Source: Rathayibacter sp. VKM Ac-2754 (GTDB lineage: Bacteria; Actinomycetota; Actinomycetes; Actinomycetales; Microbacteriaceae). Taken from it: a stretch of DNA of 64,000 nucleotides. The notes beneath the pieces were generated by a model. It had not been told where the DNA came from. It saw only the letters and a program-made list of their open reading frames with translations, and ran no database searches. Position numbers and translations under genes: made by a program. Position 1 is the stretch's first letter. Each line of letters opens with the position of its first letter. The stretch lies in the NCBI RefSeq assembly GCF_009807095.1, contig NZ_WUCC01000007.1:1-64000 (forward strand), read 5' to 3'. Shown piece after piece: positions 45,878-54,350 of the stretch.

Positions 45878-47472
45878 GCGCGCTCGTGCGGCTCGAGGGC
45901 CTCTCGGTCGCCTACGGCGAGCAGACCGTCGTGCACGAGGTCTCGCTCGAGATCGCACCGGGCGAGATCGTGGCCGTGGTCGGCGAGTCGGGGTCGGGCA
46001 AGTCGACGACCGCGAACGCCGTGCTCGGGCTGCTGCCGGCGAACGGCCGGATCACCGGCGGCTCGATCGAGATCGCGGGGGACGACGTGACGCACGCCTC
46101 CGAGAAGGAGCTGCGCCGCCTCCGCGGCCGGGTCGTGGGGCTCGTGCCGCAGGACCCGATGGTCGGGCTCGATCCGACCCTCCGGATCGGCGCGCAGGTC
46201 GCCGAGGCCGTGCGCCTGCGCGGTGTCGACCGCCGATCCGTCGATGCCGAGGTGCTCGAGGCGCTCGGGCAGGCGGGGATCGACGATCCCGAGCTGCGGG
46301 CGAGGCAGTACCCGCACGAGCTCTCCGGGGGCCTGCGCCAGCGTGCGCTGATCGCGATCGCCCTCGCGGGGAAGCCGCGGCTGATCATCGCCGACGAGCC
46401 CACCTCCGCCCTCGACGTCACGGTGCAGAAGCGGATCCTCGACCATCTGCAGTCGCTCGTCCGCGAGCAGGGCATCGCGCTGCTGATCATCACGCACGAT
46501 CTCGCCGTCGCGGCCGATCGGGCCGACCGCGTGCTCGTGATGCGCGGAGGCCGGGTCATCGAGCAGGGGCCGCCCGCTGAGATCCTCGTGGCGCCGCGGG
46601 AGGAGTACACGCGCGCCCTGATCGCCGCCGCTCCCGGTCTCGGGCACGGCGGGAGGATCGTGCCGCGCTTCGAGCAGGTGGAGCCGGCTCCCGAGATCCT
46701 GCGGATCGAGAACGTGGTGAAGGACTTCCCGCTCCCGGGGAGGCGCGGCGGCTTCCGCGCGCTCGACGACGTGTCGTTCTCGGTGCGCGCCGGGCAGACG
46801 CTCGCTCTGGTGGGGGAGTCGGGATCGGGCAAGACGACGGCGCTGCGGATCGCCCTCGGACTCGAGCGCGCGTCGAGCGGTCGGGTCCTCGTCGAGGGCG
46901 CCGACCTGACCACTGCCCGCGAGAAGCAGTGGCGGCCGCTCCGGCGCCGCATCCAGCTGGTGCACCAGAATCCGTTCGCGGCGCTCGACCCGCGCTTCAC
47001 AGTGCTCGAGTCGGTGATCGAGCCGCTCGTGTCCTTCGGAGTGGGCGACCGCGTCACCCGCCTCGCCCGCGCGCACGAGCTGCTCGACCGGGTCGGGTTG
47101 CCCGACTCCTTCCTGTCCCGCCTGCCCGCCGAGCTCTCGGGCGGTCAGCGGCAGCGGGTGGCGATCGCCCGGGCCCTCGCGCTCGGCCCCGACCTCGTGC
47201 TGCTCGACGAGCCGGTGTCGGCGCTCGACGTGTCGGTGCAGGCGCAGATCCTCGAGCTGCTGGTCGAGCTGCAGCGCGACCTCGGCGTCGCCTACCTCTT
47301 CATCTCGCACGACCTCGCCGTGGTCGCCGAGGTCTCCCACGAGATCGTGGTGCTGAACCGCGGCCGGGTCGAGGAGGCGGGCAGCACCTCCCGCGTCTTC
47401 GGCTCGCCCGAGGCGGAGTACACCAGGACGCTGCTCGCGGCCATCCCCGGGGCTGCGGCGGTGGTCTCGTGA
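45874..47472 (+). CDS. Fused ABC transporter ATPase (DppD-DppF type)
   Basis: The 532-residue protein carries two ABC nucleotide-binding domains in tandem. The first has Walker A GESGSGKS with Lys43, signature LSGGLRQRALIAIAL and Walker B LIIADEPTSALDV. The second has GESGSGKT with Lys320, LSGGQRQRVAIARAL and LVLLDEPVSALDV. The fusion replaces separate DppD and DppF subunits and would energise the two permeases upstream. The GTG overlaps the previous stop. Confidence 0.92.
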   Translation: MSALVRLEGLSVAYGEQTVVHEVSLEIAPGEIVAVVGESGSGKSTTANAVLGLLPANGRITGGSIEIAGDDVTHASEKELRRLRGRVVGLVPQDPMVGLDPTLRIGAQVAEAVRLRGVDRRSVDAEVLEALGQAGIDDPELRARQYPHELSGGLRQRALIAIALAGKPRLIIADEPTSALDVTVQKRILDHLQSLVREQGIALLIITHDLAVAADRADRVLVMRGGRVIEQGPPAEILVAPREEYTRALIAAAPGLGHGGRIVPRFEQVEPAPEILRIENVVKDFPLPGRRGGFRALDDVSFSVRAGQTLALVGESGSGKTTALRIALGLERASSGRVLVEGADLTTAREKQWRPLRRRIQLVHQNPFAALDPRFTVLESVIEPLVSFGVGDRVTRLARAHELLDRVGLPDSFLSRLPAELSGGQRQRVAIARALALGPDLVLLDEPVSALDVSVQAQILELLVELQRDLGVAYLFISHDLAVVAEVSHEIVVLNRGRVEEAGSTSRVFGSPEAEYTRTLLAAIPGAAAVVS

Positions 47473-48449
47473 GCGCGCGCTTCCTCGTGATCGGCGGAGG
47501 CGCCGTCGGCTCGGTGGTCGCGGCGCAGCTGCACTTGGCGGGGCAGGACGTCGTCCTGATAGCGCGCGGTGAGCACCTCCGCGTGGTCCGCGAGCGCGGG
47601 CTGCGCCTCCGACGGCCGGCGGGCGACGAGACCGTGCGCGTGCCGGTCGCGAGTGGGCCGGCGGAGGCGGCACCTCGTCGTGGCGATGTGCTCCTGCTCA
47701 CCGTCAAGGCGCAGGACGCCGAGGCGGCGCTCGCCGAGTGGGCGTGGACGCCGCTGATCGGCGGGGGAGCGGGCGGCACCCTGCCGGTGCTCACCTTCCA
47801 GAACGGGCTCGCCGCCGAGGACCTGGCGCTCCGCCGCTTCTCCAGCGTGCTCGGCGTCTCGATCGGCATCGCGGCCAGCTTCCTGACTCCCGGAGAGGTC
47901 GTGTCGCCGTCGTTCCCGACCGTCGGCGTGCTGTGGATCGGGCGCCACCCCGACGCCGACGACGTCCGGGCCGAGGCGCTCGCCGCGACCTTCCGCGACG
48001 CGGGCTTCGCGGCCCGCGCGGTGGCCGACATCGGCGCGTGGAAGGCTCGCAAGCTGCTCGCCAACGCCGTGAACGGCCTCGACCTCTTCACCGGCTCCGA
48101 CAGCGAGCACGCCGCCGCCCGCGAGGCCCTCGTGGCGGAGGCGCGCCTCGCGCTCACCGCGAGCGGCCGCGCGATCGCGGAGGACGACGGCACCCGCCTC
48201 CGCGTCGACCCCGTGCCCGGTCACACCCCCGGCCGCCTCTCGACCTGGCAGAGCTTCGCCCGCGGCGCCGGGAGCGAGGTCGACCACCTGACCGGCGAAG
48301 TCGTGCTGCTCGCCCGCCGGGCGGGCGTCGCCGTGCCCGTGAGCGAGCGGCTGCAGTCCCTCCTCGGGCTCCGCGGGCGGGAGGCGGCCGTCGCGCCGCT
48401 CCCGCTCGCCGAGCTCCTCGTCCCCCTCTCCGAAGGAGTCCCCGCATGA
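47469..48449 (+). CDS. Ketopantoate reductase-like dehydrogenase
   Basis: The 326-residue protein belongs to the ApbA/PanE fold. It has an N-terminal Rossmann motif FLVIGGGAVGSVVAAQL, VLLLTVKAQDAEAAL, the TFQNGLA segment and the helical C-terminal domain beginning WKARKLLANAVNGL (the conserved Lys in this block is the family's catalytic residue). Its place in a sulfur operon suggests oxidation or reduction of a 2-oxo or 2-hydroxy acid from the imported compound, not pantothenate synthesis. Coupled on both sides by NTGA overlaps. Confidence 0.82.
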   Translation: MSARFLVIGGGAVGSVVAAQLHLAGQDVVLIARGEHLRVVRERGLRLRRPAGDETVRVPVASGPAEAAPRRGDVLLLTVKAQDAEAALAEWAWTPLIGGGAGGTLPVLTFQNGLAAEDLALRRFSSVLGVSIGIAASFLTPGEVVSPSFPTVGVLWIGRHPDADDVRAEALAATFRDAGFAARAVADIGAWKARKLLANAVNGLDLFTGSDSEHAAAREALVAEARLALTASGRAIAEDDGTRLRVDPVPGHTPGRLSTWQSFARGAGSEVDHLTGEVVLLARRAGVAVPVSERLQSLLGLRGREAAVAPLPLAELLVPLSEGVPA

Positions 48450-49162
48450 CCCTCACCGTCCCCACCTCCACGCGCACCGCCCGGCACTTCGACGAGCCGG
48501 AGGGGATCGCCGCCCGCGGCACGCTGATCGTCCTCGGCGGTCGCGGCGAGACCCCCGCCGTCTACGAGAGGTTCGGCACACGGATCGCCCGCGACGCCTA
48601 CCGCGTGCGCGCCCTCGGCGACGCCACGGCACCGGGCGTCCGCGAGGAGGCGCTCGCCCTCCTGGGCGACCCCGCGGCGGTCTCGCCCGTGGTGCTCGTC
48701 GGCTCCGATGCGGGAGCCGCGGTCGCCCTCGAGATCGCCGCCACCCTTCCCGACGCGGTCGACGCGGTGATCGTCGCCGGTCTGCCGGTCCGGGCCGAGG
48801 GCGGCGAGGGCATCGCCGAGCGGACCTCCTGCCCCAACCACGCCGGGGTGCTCGAGCGCGAGGCCGACGCCGGTGCGCGCGACGCGGTGCTGCCTCCCGA
48901 GCTGCTGGCCGTCGCGGCGAGCGCCGTGCGAGCCCCACTGCTCGCGCTGCACGGCGAGGCCGATGCGATCAGTCCCGCCGAGGAGGCGGTGGCCGTGTAC
49001 CGCACCGCCCCGCGCGCCGAGGTCCACCTCCTCGCGGGCGGCCGGCACGATGCGCTGAACGACGCGACCCACCGCTCCGCCGCCGCGACCGTGGTGCTGT
49101 TCCTCGAGCGGGTGAAGGCCTCCGCGGCCACGGCGGAGATCATCACGCGGGTGGACGCGTGA
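48446..49162 (+). CDS. Alpha/beta hydrolase with Asp at the nucleophile position
   Basis: The 238-residue alpha/beta-hydrolase-fold protein has LIVLGGRGETPAVY (oxyanion region) and a nucleophile elbow VGSDAGAA, in which Asp88 occupies the usual Ser position. The acid Asp173 lies in LHGEADAISP and the catalytic His201 in GGRHDAL. Asp nucleophiles occur in dehalogenases and epoxide hydrolases, so it may cleave a C-X bond rather than an ester. The N-terminal cap-less form is short. It overlaps both neighbours by 4 bases. Confidence 0.75.
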   Translation: MTLTVPTSTRTARHFDEPEGIAARGTLIVLGGRGETPAVYERFGTRIARDAYRVRALGDATAPGVREEALALLGDPAAVSPVVLVGSDAGAAVALEIAATLPDAVDAVIVAGLPVRAEGGEGIAERTSCPNHAGVLEREADAGARDAVLPPELLAVAASAVRAPLLALHGEADAISPAEEAVAVYRTAPRAEVHLLAGGRHDALNDATHRSAAATVVLFLERVKASAATAEIITRVDA

Positions 49163-50478
49163 GCATCGCTGCGCCGGTCTTCGACCCGTCCGTCGCCCGC
49201 GCCGACCGCTCGGGCTGGTCGCCCCCCGGCGATCCCGTCGGGGTCGTCCGCGCCCGCGACGTCGACGAGGTCCGCGCGACGCTCGCCCACGCCTCCGCCC
49301 ACGGGATCCCCGTGGTGACCCGTGGCGCCGCCTCCGGACTCGCGGGCGCCGCGAGCGCGGGGGAGGGCGCGATCGTCCTCGACGTCTCCGGCCTCGACCG
49401 CATCCTCTCGATCGACCCGGTCGACGGCATCGCGCGAGTCGAGCCCGGAGTGATCACCGCCGATCTCGACCGCGCGGCGGCCCGCCACGGCCTGCTCTAC
49501 GCCCCCGATCCGGGCAGCGTCGAGATCTCGACCATCGGCGGCAACATCGCCACCAATGCGGGCGGGCTGCGCGGTGCCAAGTACGGAGTGACGCGCGACG
49601 CCGTCCTCGCCCTCGACGTCGTGCTGGCCGACGGCTCCCTGGTGCACCTCGGCCGCGACACGGTGAAGGGCGTCGTCGGCCTCGACCTGACCGCCCTGCT
49701 GGTCGGGTCGCAGGGGAGTCTCGGCGTGGTCGTCGGCGCGACCCTCCGCCTCCTGCCGCGCCCACGGCTGACCGCGACCGCCGCCGCGTTCTTCACCGAT
49801 GTCGCCGCCGGAGCCGAGGCGGCCGCCGCCCTCGCCCTCGCGGGCCTCCGACCGAGCGTGCTGGAGCTCGTCGACGCGAGCACCCTCGAGGCGATCGACG
49901 CGCTGCGCGGCTCCGCTCTCGCCACGCGCGGTGGTGCGTTCCTCCTCGTGCAGACCGACGGCTTCGGCGCGGCGGAGGAGATCGAGGCGGTGCGCGCCGT
50001 GCTCGCACCGACCGCGACCGGCGTCGAGACCACGCTCGACGCCGAGGAGGGCCTCGCACTGGCCGCCGCCCGCCGCGACGCCCTGCCCGCGATCGAGGCG
50101 CGCGGCCGGGTGCTGATCGAGGACATCGCGGTGCCCCGCTCGCGCCTCGCCGAGGCGATCCGACGGATCCACGCGATCGCCGGCGACACCGGTGCCGACG
50201 TCTACGTCTTCGCCCACGCGGGCGACGGCAACCTGCACCCGATCATCCGCCTGCGCGACGAGTCGGAGGAGGCGCGCGCGCAGGCCGACGCCGCGGCCGA
50301 GGCCGTCTTCGCGCTGGCCCTCGAGCTCGGCGGCACCGTGAGCGGCGAGCACGGCGTCGGCGGGCTCAAGCGCGAGTGGGCCCGGCGCGAGCTCGGACCC
50401 GACGTCGTCGCCCTGCAGCGCGCGGTGCGGCGGCTGTTCGATCCGCAGGGCATCCTGAATCCCGGAACCGCGCTGTGA
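49159..50478 (+). CDS. FAD-linked oxidase, GlcD/D-lactate dehydrogenase-like
   Basis: The 439-residue VAO-family flavoprotein has the FAD-binding core GIPVVTRGAASGLAGAA and PDPGSVEISTIGGNIATNAGG, then VGLDLTALLVGSQGSLGVV. The C-terminal FAD-oxidase domain contains the metal/substrate-site segments FAHAGDGNLHP and GEHGVGGLKREW, ending at the usual FDPQGILNPG. Family members oxidise 2-hydroxy acids. It could act on a hydroxy-acid carbon skeleton left after desulfonation. The GTG overlaps the hydrolase stop. Confidence 0.88.
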   Translation: MSIAAPVFDPSVARADRSGWSPPGDPVGVVRARDVDEVRATLAHASAHGIPVVTRGAASGLAGAASAGEGAIVLDVSGLDRILSIDPVDGIARVEPGVITADLDRAAARHGLLYAPDPGSVEISTIGGNIATNAGGLRGAKYGVTRDAVLALDVVLADGSLVHLGRDTVKGVVGLDLTALLVGSQGSLGVVVGATLRLLPRPRLTATAAAFFTDVAAGAEAAAALALAGLRPSVLELVDASTLEAIDALRGSALATRGGAFLLVQTDGFGAAEEIEAVRAVLAPTATGVETTLDAEEGLALAAARRDALPAIEARGRVLIEDIAVPRSRLAEAIRRIHAIAGDTGADVYVFAHAGDGNLHPIIRLRDESEEARAQADAAAEAVFALALELGGTVSGEHGVGGLKREWARRELGPDVVALQRAVRRLFDPQGILNPGTAL

Positions 50479-50498
50479 GCGCACTCGAAAGGACGGCC

Positions 50499-51365
50499 AT
50501 GACCGACACCGGCATCCCCGACCGCACCGCCGTCCTCGTGACGCCCGACGAGCTGGAGGCGGCCCTCGCGTCGCCCGAGCCGCCGCTGGTCCTCGACGTG
50601 CGCTGGCGTCTCGACCGCCCCGACGGCCGGCCCGCGTACCTCGAGGGTCACATCCCCGGCGCGGTCTACGTCGACCTCGACCACGAGCTCGCGGCGCACG
50701 GCGAGCCCGGCGACGGGCGGCACCCGCTGCCTCCGATCGAGGCGCTGCAGGAGGCGGCGCGCCGCTGGGGGCTCCGCCGCGGCCGGGCGGTCGTGGTCTA
50801 CGACGACCTCAAGAACCTCTCGTCGGCCCGCGCCTGGTGGCTGCTGCGCGCCGCCGGAGTCGCCGACGTGCGCCTGCTCGACGGATCGCTGCGGGCGTGG
50901 ACGGGCTCGGGTCGCCCGCTGGAGGCCGGCCCCGTGGTGCCGCTCGCGCCCGGCGATGCGGAGCTCGCCTACGGCGCGCTGCCGGTGCTCGACATCGACG
51001 CGGCGGCCGCGCTGCCGTCCGACGGCGTGCTGCTCGACGCCCGTGCGCCCGAGCGCTACCGCGGCGACGTCGAGCCGATCGACCCGCGAGCCGGGCACAT
51101 CCCCGGAGCGCTGAACGCCCTGGCGACCGACAACGTCGACTCCGACGGGCGCTTCCTGCCGTCGTCGGAGCTGCGCGCCCGCTTCGAGGCGATCGGCGTG
51201 CGGTCCGACGCCCCCGTCGGCGTCTACTGCGGCTCCGGAGTGACGGCCGCCGCCGACGCCGTCGCGCTGACCCTCGCCGGCTTCGCACCGCGCCTGTACC
51301 CCGGCTCCTGGTCGCAGTGGTCGAACACCCCCGGCCGCCCGGTCGCGACGGGCCCGTCCGCGTAG
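50499..51365 (+). CDS. Two-domain sulfurtransferase (thiosulfate/3-mercaptopyruvate type)
   Basis: The 288-residue protein has two rhodanese domains. The N-terminal one is inactive (VVVYDDLKNLSSARAWWLLRAAG, Asp where the active Cys would be). The C-terminal one has the catalytic loop VYCGSGVTA with Cys244. It moves sulfane sulfur from thiosulfate or 3-mercaptopyruvate to a thiol or cyanide. The ATG at 50499 is chosen for its GAAAGGACGGCC upstream; an in-frame GTG at 50475 would overlap the oxidase stop and is the alternative. Last gene of the operon. Confidence 0.9.
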   Translation: MTDTGIPDRTAVLVTPDELEAALASPEPPLVLDVRWRLDRPDGRPAYLEGHIPGAVYVDLDHELAAHGEPGDGRHPLPPIEALQEAARRWGLRRGRAVVVYDDLKNLSSARAWWLLRAAGVADVRLLDGSLRAWTGSGRPLEAGPVVPLAPGDAELAYGALPVLDIDAAAALPSDGVLLDARAPERYRGDVEPIDPRAGHIPGALNALATDNVDSDGRFLPSSELRARFEAIGVRSDAPVGVYCGSGVTAAADAVALTLAGFAPRLYPGSWSQWSNTPGRPVATGPSA

Positions 51366-51385
51366 GCGCGACGCCCCCGATTCCT

Positions 51386-51871
51386 CAGAAGTTGCGGTAG
51401 TCGCGTCCGACTACCGCAACTTCTGGAGTGTGGGGGCTCCCGGATCCGCCCGCCCAGCCTCTGCCTCCGGGTCGCGCTCGAGTACGCAGGAATTGTCGTA
51501 CTCGACGCTCCAGTACGACAACTTCTGCGGAGTGGATCCACGGCCCACTCATTCCTCAGAAGTTGCGGTAGTGGCGCGCCACTACCGCAACTTTTGGAGG
51601 GTCGGGGGCGCCCGGATCCGCTCGCCCGGCCTCAGCCTCCACGTCGCAATCGATTACGCAGGAGTTGTCGTACTCGACGCTCGACGACGACAACTCCTGC
51701 GGAGTCGATCCGCAGCCCGCCCATTCCTCAGAAGTTGCGGTAGTCGCGCGCCACTACCGCAACTTCTGGAGAGTCGAGGGCGCTCAGACCCGCCCGCCCG
51801 GCCTCAGCCTTCACGTCGCATTCGAGTACGCAGAAGTCGTCGTACTCGACGCTCGAGTACGACGACTTCTG
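51386..51871. repeat. Tandem array, three 172-bp units each with two palindromes
   Basis: Type A palindromes (CAGAAGTTGCGGTAGT paired with its complement) are at 51386-51425, 51557-51596 and 51729-51768. Type B palindromes are at 51486-51528, 51658-51700 and 51830-51871. The period is 171-172 bases. B arms differ between copies yet still pair: GCAGGAGTTGTCGT in copy 2 and GCAGAAGTCGTCGT in copy 3 each have matching partners. Spacer DNA is also repeated. The array lies between the convergent sulfurtransferase and flavin reductase genes; no ORF in it is credible. Confidence 0.95.
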
Positions 51872-51916
51872 GAGTCTCGCGCCGGCGAGGGAGGCAGCTC
51901 GGAGGAGGTGCGCGCC

Positions 51917-52483
51917 TCAGCCCAGGCGGGAGTGCTCGCCGAGGTGGTGCCAGGTGCGGTTGTGGTAGACGAGGGGAGCGGTCGTGTCCGAGTCCTCGGG
52001 GACGTGCGCCTCGAGGGCGTGCACGGCCACGATCGTCGACGATCCCGCCTCCATGCGGTTGATGACGGTGCCGCGGATCCAGGCGGCCGCCGTCGGGAAG
52101 TACGGCTCGCCGGTCGGCAGCCGCGACCAGATCGAGGTGTCGGCGAAGCGGTCGATCCCGCTGGTCGAGCCGAGGCGCGCGAGGTCCAGCTGTCCCGCGC
52201 CGAGGAGGTGGACGACGAGCGTCTCGGACGCCTGGATCGCGGGCGAGCTCGACGACGCCGACGACAGCGAGAACACGAACAGCGGAGGCTCGGCGCTCAC
52301 GGAGAAGACGGACGTCGCGGTCAGCGCGACGGGACCGGTCCCGGGGTCGGCGGTGATGAGGGCGACGCCGGCGGCGTGGTTGCGGAACGCGAGCTTGAAC
52401 TCGTCCGACGACAGCCCCGCGAAGGCGGCACGCTTGCTCGGCTCGTCGGCGCCCGCGGTGGTGGCGAGGTTCTCACGGCTCAT
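51917..52483 (-). CDS. Flavin reductase family protein
   Basis: The 188-residue FMN-binding split-barrel protein matches the flavin reductase (HpaC-like) domain: FRNHAAGVALITAD, PVALTATSVFSVSAEPPLFVFSLS, and HNRTWHHL near the C-terminus. It reduces FMN/FAD with NAD(P)H to feed two-component monooxygenases. Two such oxygenases are encoded in the convergent operon (39929 and 41104), which otherwise lacks a reductase. The ATG at 52483 is chosen for the GGAG upstream; in-frame upstream residues are Arg-rich and unlike the family. Confidence 0.88.
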   Translation of the reverse strand: MSRENLATTAGADEPSKRAAFAGLSSDEFKLAFRNHAAGVALITADPGTGPVALTATSVFSVSAEPPLFVFSLSSASSSSPAIQASETLVVHLLGAGQLDLARLGSTSGIDRFADTSIWSRLPTGEPYFPTAAAWIRGTVINRMEAGSSTIVAVHALEAHVPEDSDTTAPLVYHNRTWHHLGEHSRLG

Positions 52484-52645
52484 CGGAGGCTCCTGATCGA
52501 TCGGGGATGCGGCGCGGGTCGGCTCGCCTTCGCGCCGCAGCACTGCCCCTCCAGCCTGTCGCACTGCTGGGGGAGCCCTCGCCGCATTGCGGAGTATGAC
52601 ACCGCAGCCTGCCGGTGGTCCGTGATCCTCCGGGCCGCCGTTCGC

Positions 52646-52788
52646 GCGGTCTGCAGGAGGCGGAGGTGCGATCTGCAGGACTCGCGGTCCGAAGAGCGCT
52701 CTCCGCCGCGTCGCGCCCGGACTTCAGACCGGACCTCCTGCAGACCGCACGCTCTCCTGCAGACCGCACGCTCTCCTGCAGACCGCAC
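52646..52788. repeat. CTGCAG-centred inverted and 19-bp tandem repeats
   Basis: CTCCTGCAGACCGCAC occurs at 52735, 52754 and 52773 with an exact 19-base period. Its complement GCGGTCTGCAGGAG is at 52646-52659, with a variant GCGATCTGCAGGAC at 52668-52681. The left part also holds GGAGGTG, matched by CACCTCC after the third copy, so the whole forms a large inverted repeat. It lies in the 380-base gap between divergent genes. No ORF is seen in the gap; a few weak frames are repeat artefacts. Confidence 0.85.
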
Positions 52789-52851
52789 CACCTCCGTCTC
52801 ACCGCACGCACGCCCTCAGCGCAACCCGTCGCGCCCCGCACCCCGCGCGCG

Positions 52852-52857
52852 CACACT
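52852..52857 (+). promoter_or_regulatory. -10-like element of the DUF2256/DUF3253 gene
   Basis: CACACT ends 6 bases before the ATG at 52864; leaderless start type. Confidence 0.35.
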
Positions 52858-52863
52858 CGAGGC

Positions 52864-53292
52864 ATGGCCCACCGCGTCCGCGAGTCCTCCGCCCGCCCCG
52901 AGAGCAAGACCTGCGCCTCCTGCGGCCGCGAGATCGAGTGGCGCGCGAAGTGGGCGCGCGACTGGGAGAACGTCCGCTACTGCTCCGACGCCTGCCGTCG
53001 CCGCGGCGTCGGCCCCGAGGAGGCGCGCCTCGAGGACGAGATCCGCCACCTCCTCCTCGCCAGGGCCGCCTCCTCGACCGCCTGCCCCTCCGAAGTCGCG
53101 CGCAAGGTGGGCGGCGAGGACTGGCGCCCGCTGATGGAGCCCGTCCGCCGCGCCGCCCGCCGGCTCGTCGACCGTGGCGAGATCGACATCGTGCAGGGCG
53201 GCCAGATCGTCGACCCGTCGCGCGCGAAGGGCCCGATCCGCCTCCGCCGCCGCCCCGGCGGGCCCCTGTCGCCCGGCGGCTCCGCCGGTTAG
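52864..53292 (+). CDS. DUF2256 and DUF3253 domain protein
   Basis: The 142-residue protein joins an N-terminal zinc-ribbon-like DUF2256 ([30 protein letters not shown], four Cys) to a winged-helix-like DUF3253 ([52 protein letters not shown]). An Arg/Pro/Gly-rich tail ends it. The function is unknown, but the composition suggests nucleic-acid or protein binding in the cytoplasm. It is followed 9 bases later by the LigD-type polymerase gene. Confidence 0.85.
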   Translation: MAHRVRESSARPESKTCASCGREIEWRAKWARDWENVRYCSDACRRRGVGPEEARLEDEIRHLLLARAASSTACPSEVARKVGGEDWRPLMEPVRRAARRLVDRGEIDIVQGGQIVDPSRAKGPIRLRRRPGGPLSPGGSAG

Positions 53293-53295
53293 CGT
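53290..53295 (+). promoter_or_regulatory. -10 element of the LigD-type polymerase gene
   Basis: TAGCGT overlaps the preceding stop codon and ends 6 bases before the ATG at 53302. Confidence 0.45.
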
Positions 53296-53301
53296 GAGCA
53301 G

Positions 53302-54333
53302 ATGCCCAGCAGCGACGCCGTCGTCCTCACCGTCCCCGGACCGCACGGCGACCGCGAGGTCCGCCTCTCGAGCCTCGGGCGAGTCCTCTTCCCCGAGCCC
53401 GGCATCACCAAGCGCGAGGTGGCGGAGTACCTGATCGCGGTCGGCGACGCCTTCCTCGCCGCGAACGGCGATCGTCCCGTGTCGCTGCAGCGCTTCTCCT
53501 CCGGGATCGACGGCGACCAGTTCTTCTCGAAGAACCCGCCCAAGGGCGCTCCCGAGTACGTCCGCTCCGTCCCCGTCACCTACCCGAGCGGCCGCGTGCA
53601 CCCGCAGCTCGTCATCGACGAGCCGGCCGTCGCCGTCTGGGCCGCGCAGATGAACACGATCACGTTCCACCCCTGGGCCTCGAAGGCCGGCGACTCCGAC
53701 CACCCCGATCAGCTCCGCATCGACCTCGATCCCCAGCCCGGGACCGATGTGGCCGACGCCGTCCGCGCGGCGCACGTCCTCCGCGAGGTGCTGCGCGAGG
53801 CCGAGCTGGAGCCGTTCGTCAAGACCTCGGGCAACCGCGGCCTGCACGTGTTCGCGCCGATCGAGCCCGAGCACGAGTTCCTCGAGGTGCGGCACGCCGT
53901 CATCGCCGCGGCGCGCGAGCTCGAGCGCCGGATGCCCGAGCAGGTCACCACGGCGTGGTGGAAGGAGGAGCGCGGCGAGCGCATCTTCGTCGACTTCAAC
54001 CAGGCGAACCGCGACCGCACCATGGCCGGCGCCTACAGCCCGCGCCCCCTCGCGCACGCCCCGGTGTCCTGCCCGCTCGAGTGGGACGAGCTCGACGGAG
54101 TCGACCCGCGGAAGTTCACCGTCCGCACCGTCCCCGAGCGCCTCGCGTCGCAGGGCGACCCGTGGGCGCGGATGCACGACTCTCCCGGCCGGCTCGGGAC
54201 ACTGCTCGAATGGTGGGAGCGCGATGTCGGGAACGGCTTCGGGGAGCTGCCCTTCCCGCCCGACTTCCCGAAGATGCCCGGCGAGCCGCCGCGCGTCCAG
54301 CCGAGCCGCGCGAAGAAGCCCGCGGCCGACTGA
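53302..54333 (+). CDS. ligD: LigD-type non-homologous end-joining polymerase (PrimPol domain)
   Basis: The 343-residue stand-alone primase-polymerase domain carries the LigD POL signatures LQRFSSGIDGDQFFSKNPP, NTITFHPWASKAGDSDHPDQLRIDLDPQ (catalytic Asp pair in the last segment), KTSGNRGLHVFAPI and RIFVDFNQANRDRTMAGAYS. It fills or extends DNA ends during end joining. No nuclease or ligase domain is fused; a separate ligase gene is convergent 17 bases away. Ku is not in this window. TAGCGT lies 6 bases before the ATG. Confidence 0.9.
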   Translation: MPSSDAVVLTVPGPHGDREVRLSSLGRVLFPEPGITKREVAEYLIAVGDAFLAANGDRPVSLQRFSSGIDGDQFFSKNPPKGAPEYVRSVPVTYPSGRVHPQLVIDEPAVAVWAAQMNTITFHPWASKAGDSDHPDQLRIDLDPQPGTDVADAVRAAHVLREVLREAELEPFVKTSGNRGLHVFAPIEPEHEFLEVRHAVIAAARELERRMPEQVTTAWWKEERGERIFVDFNQANRDRTMAGAYSPRPLAHAPVSCPLEWDELDGVDPRKFTVRTVPERLASQGDPWARMHDSPGRLGTLLEWWERDVGNGFGELPFPPDFPKMPGEPPRVQPSRAKKPAAD

Positions 54334-54350
54334 CGCGCCGGAACGTCGGC

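Noticed and set aside
51386-51871. CRISPR array or integron attC-like array
   Set aside because: Inter-palindrome DNA is itself repeated rather than unique, unit length is 172 bases, and no Cas or integron integrase gene is present; XerD at 6154 is the housekeeping recombinase and far away.
51430-52062. Plus-strand ORFs running through the palindrome array
   Set aside because: They contain translated repeats and antisense of the flavin reductase, with no start signal or family match.
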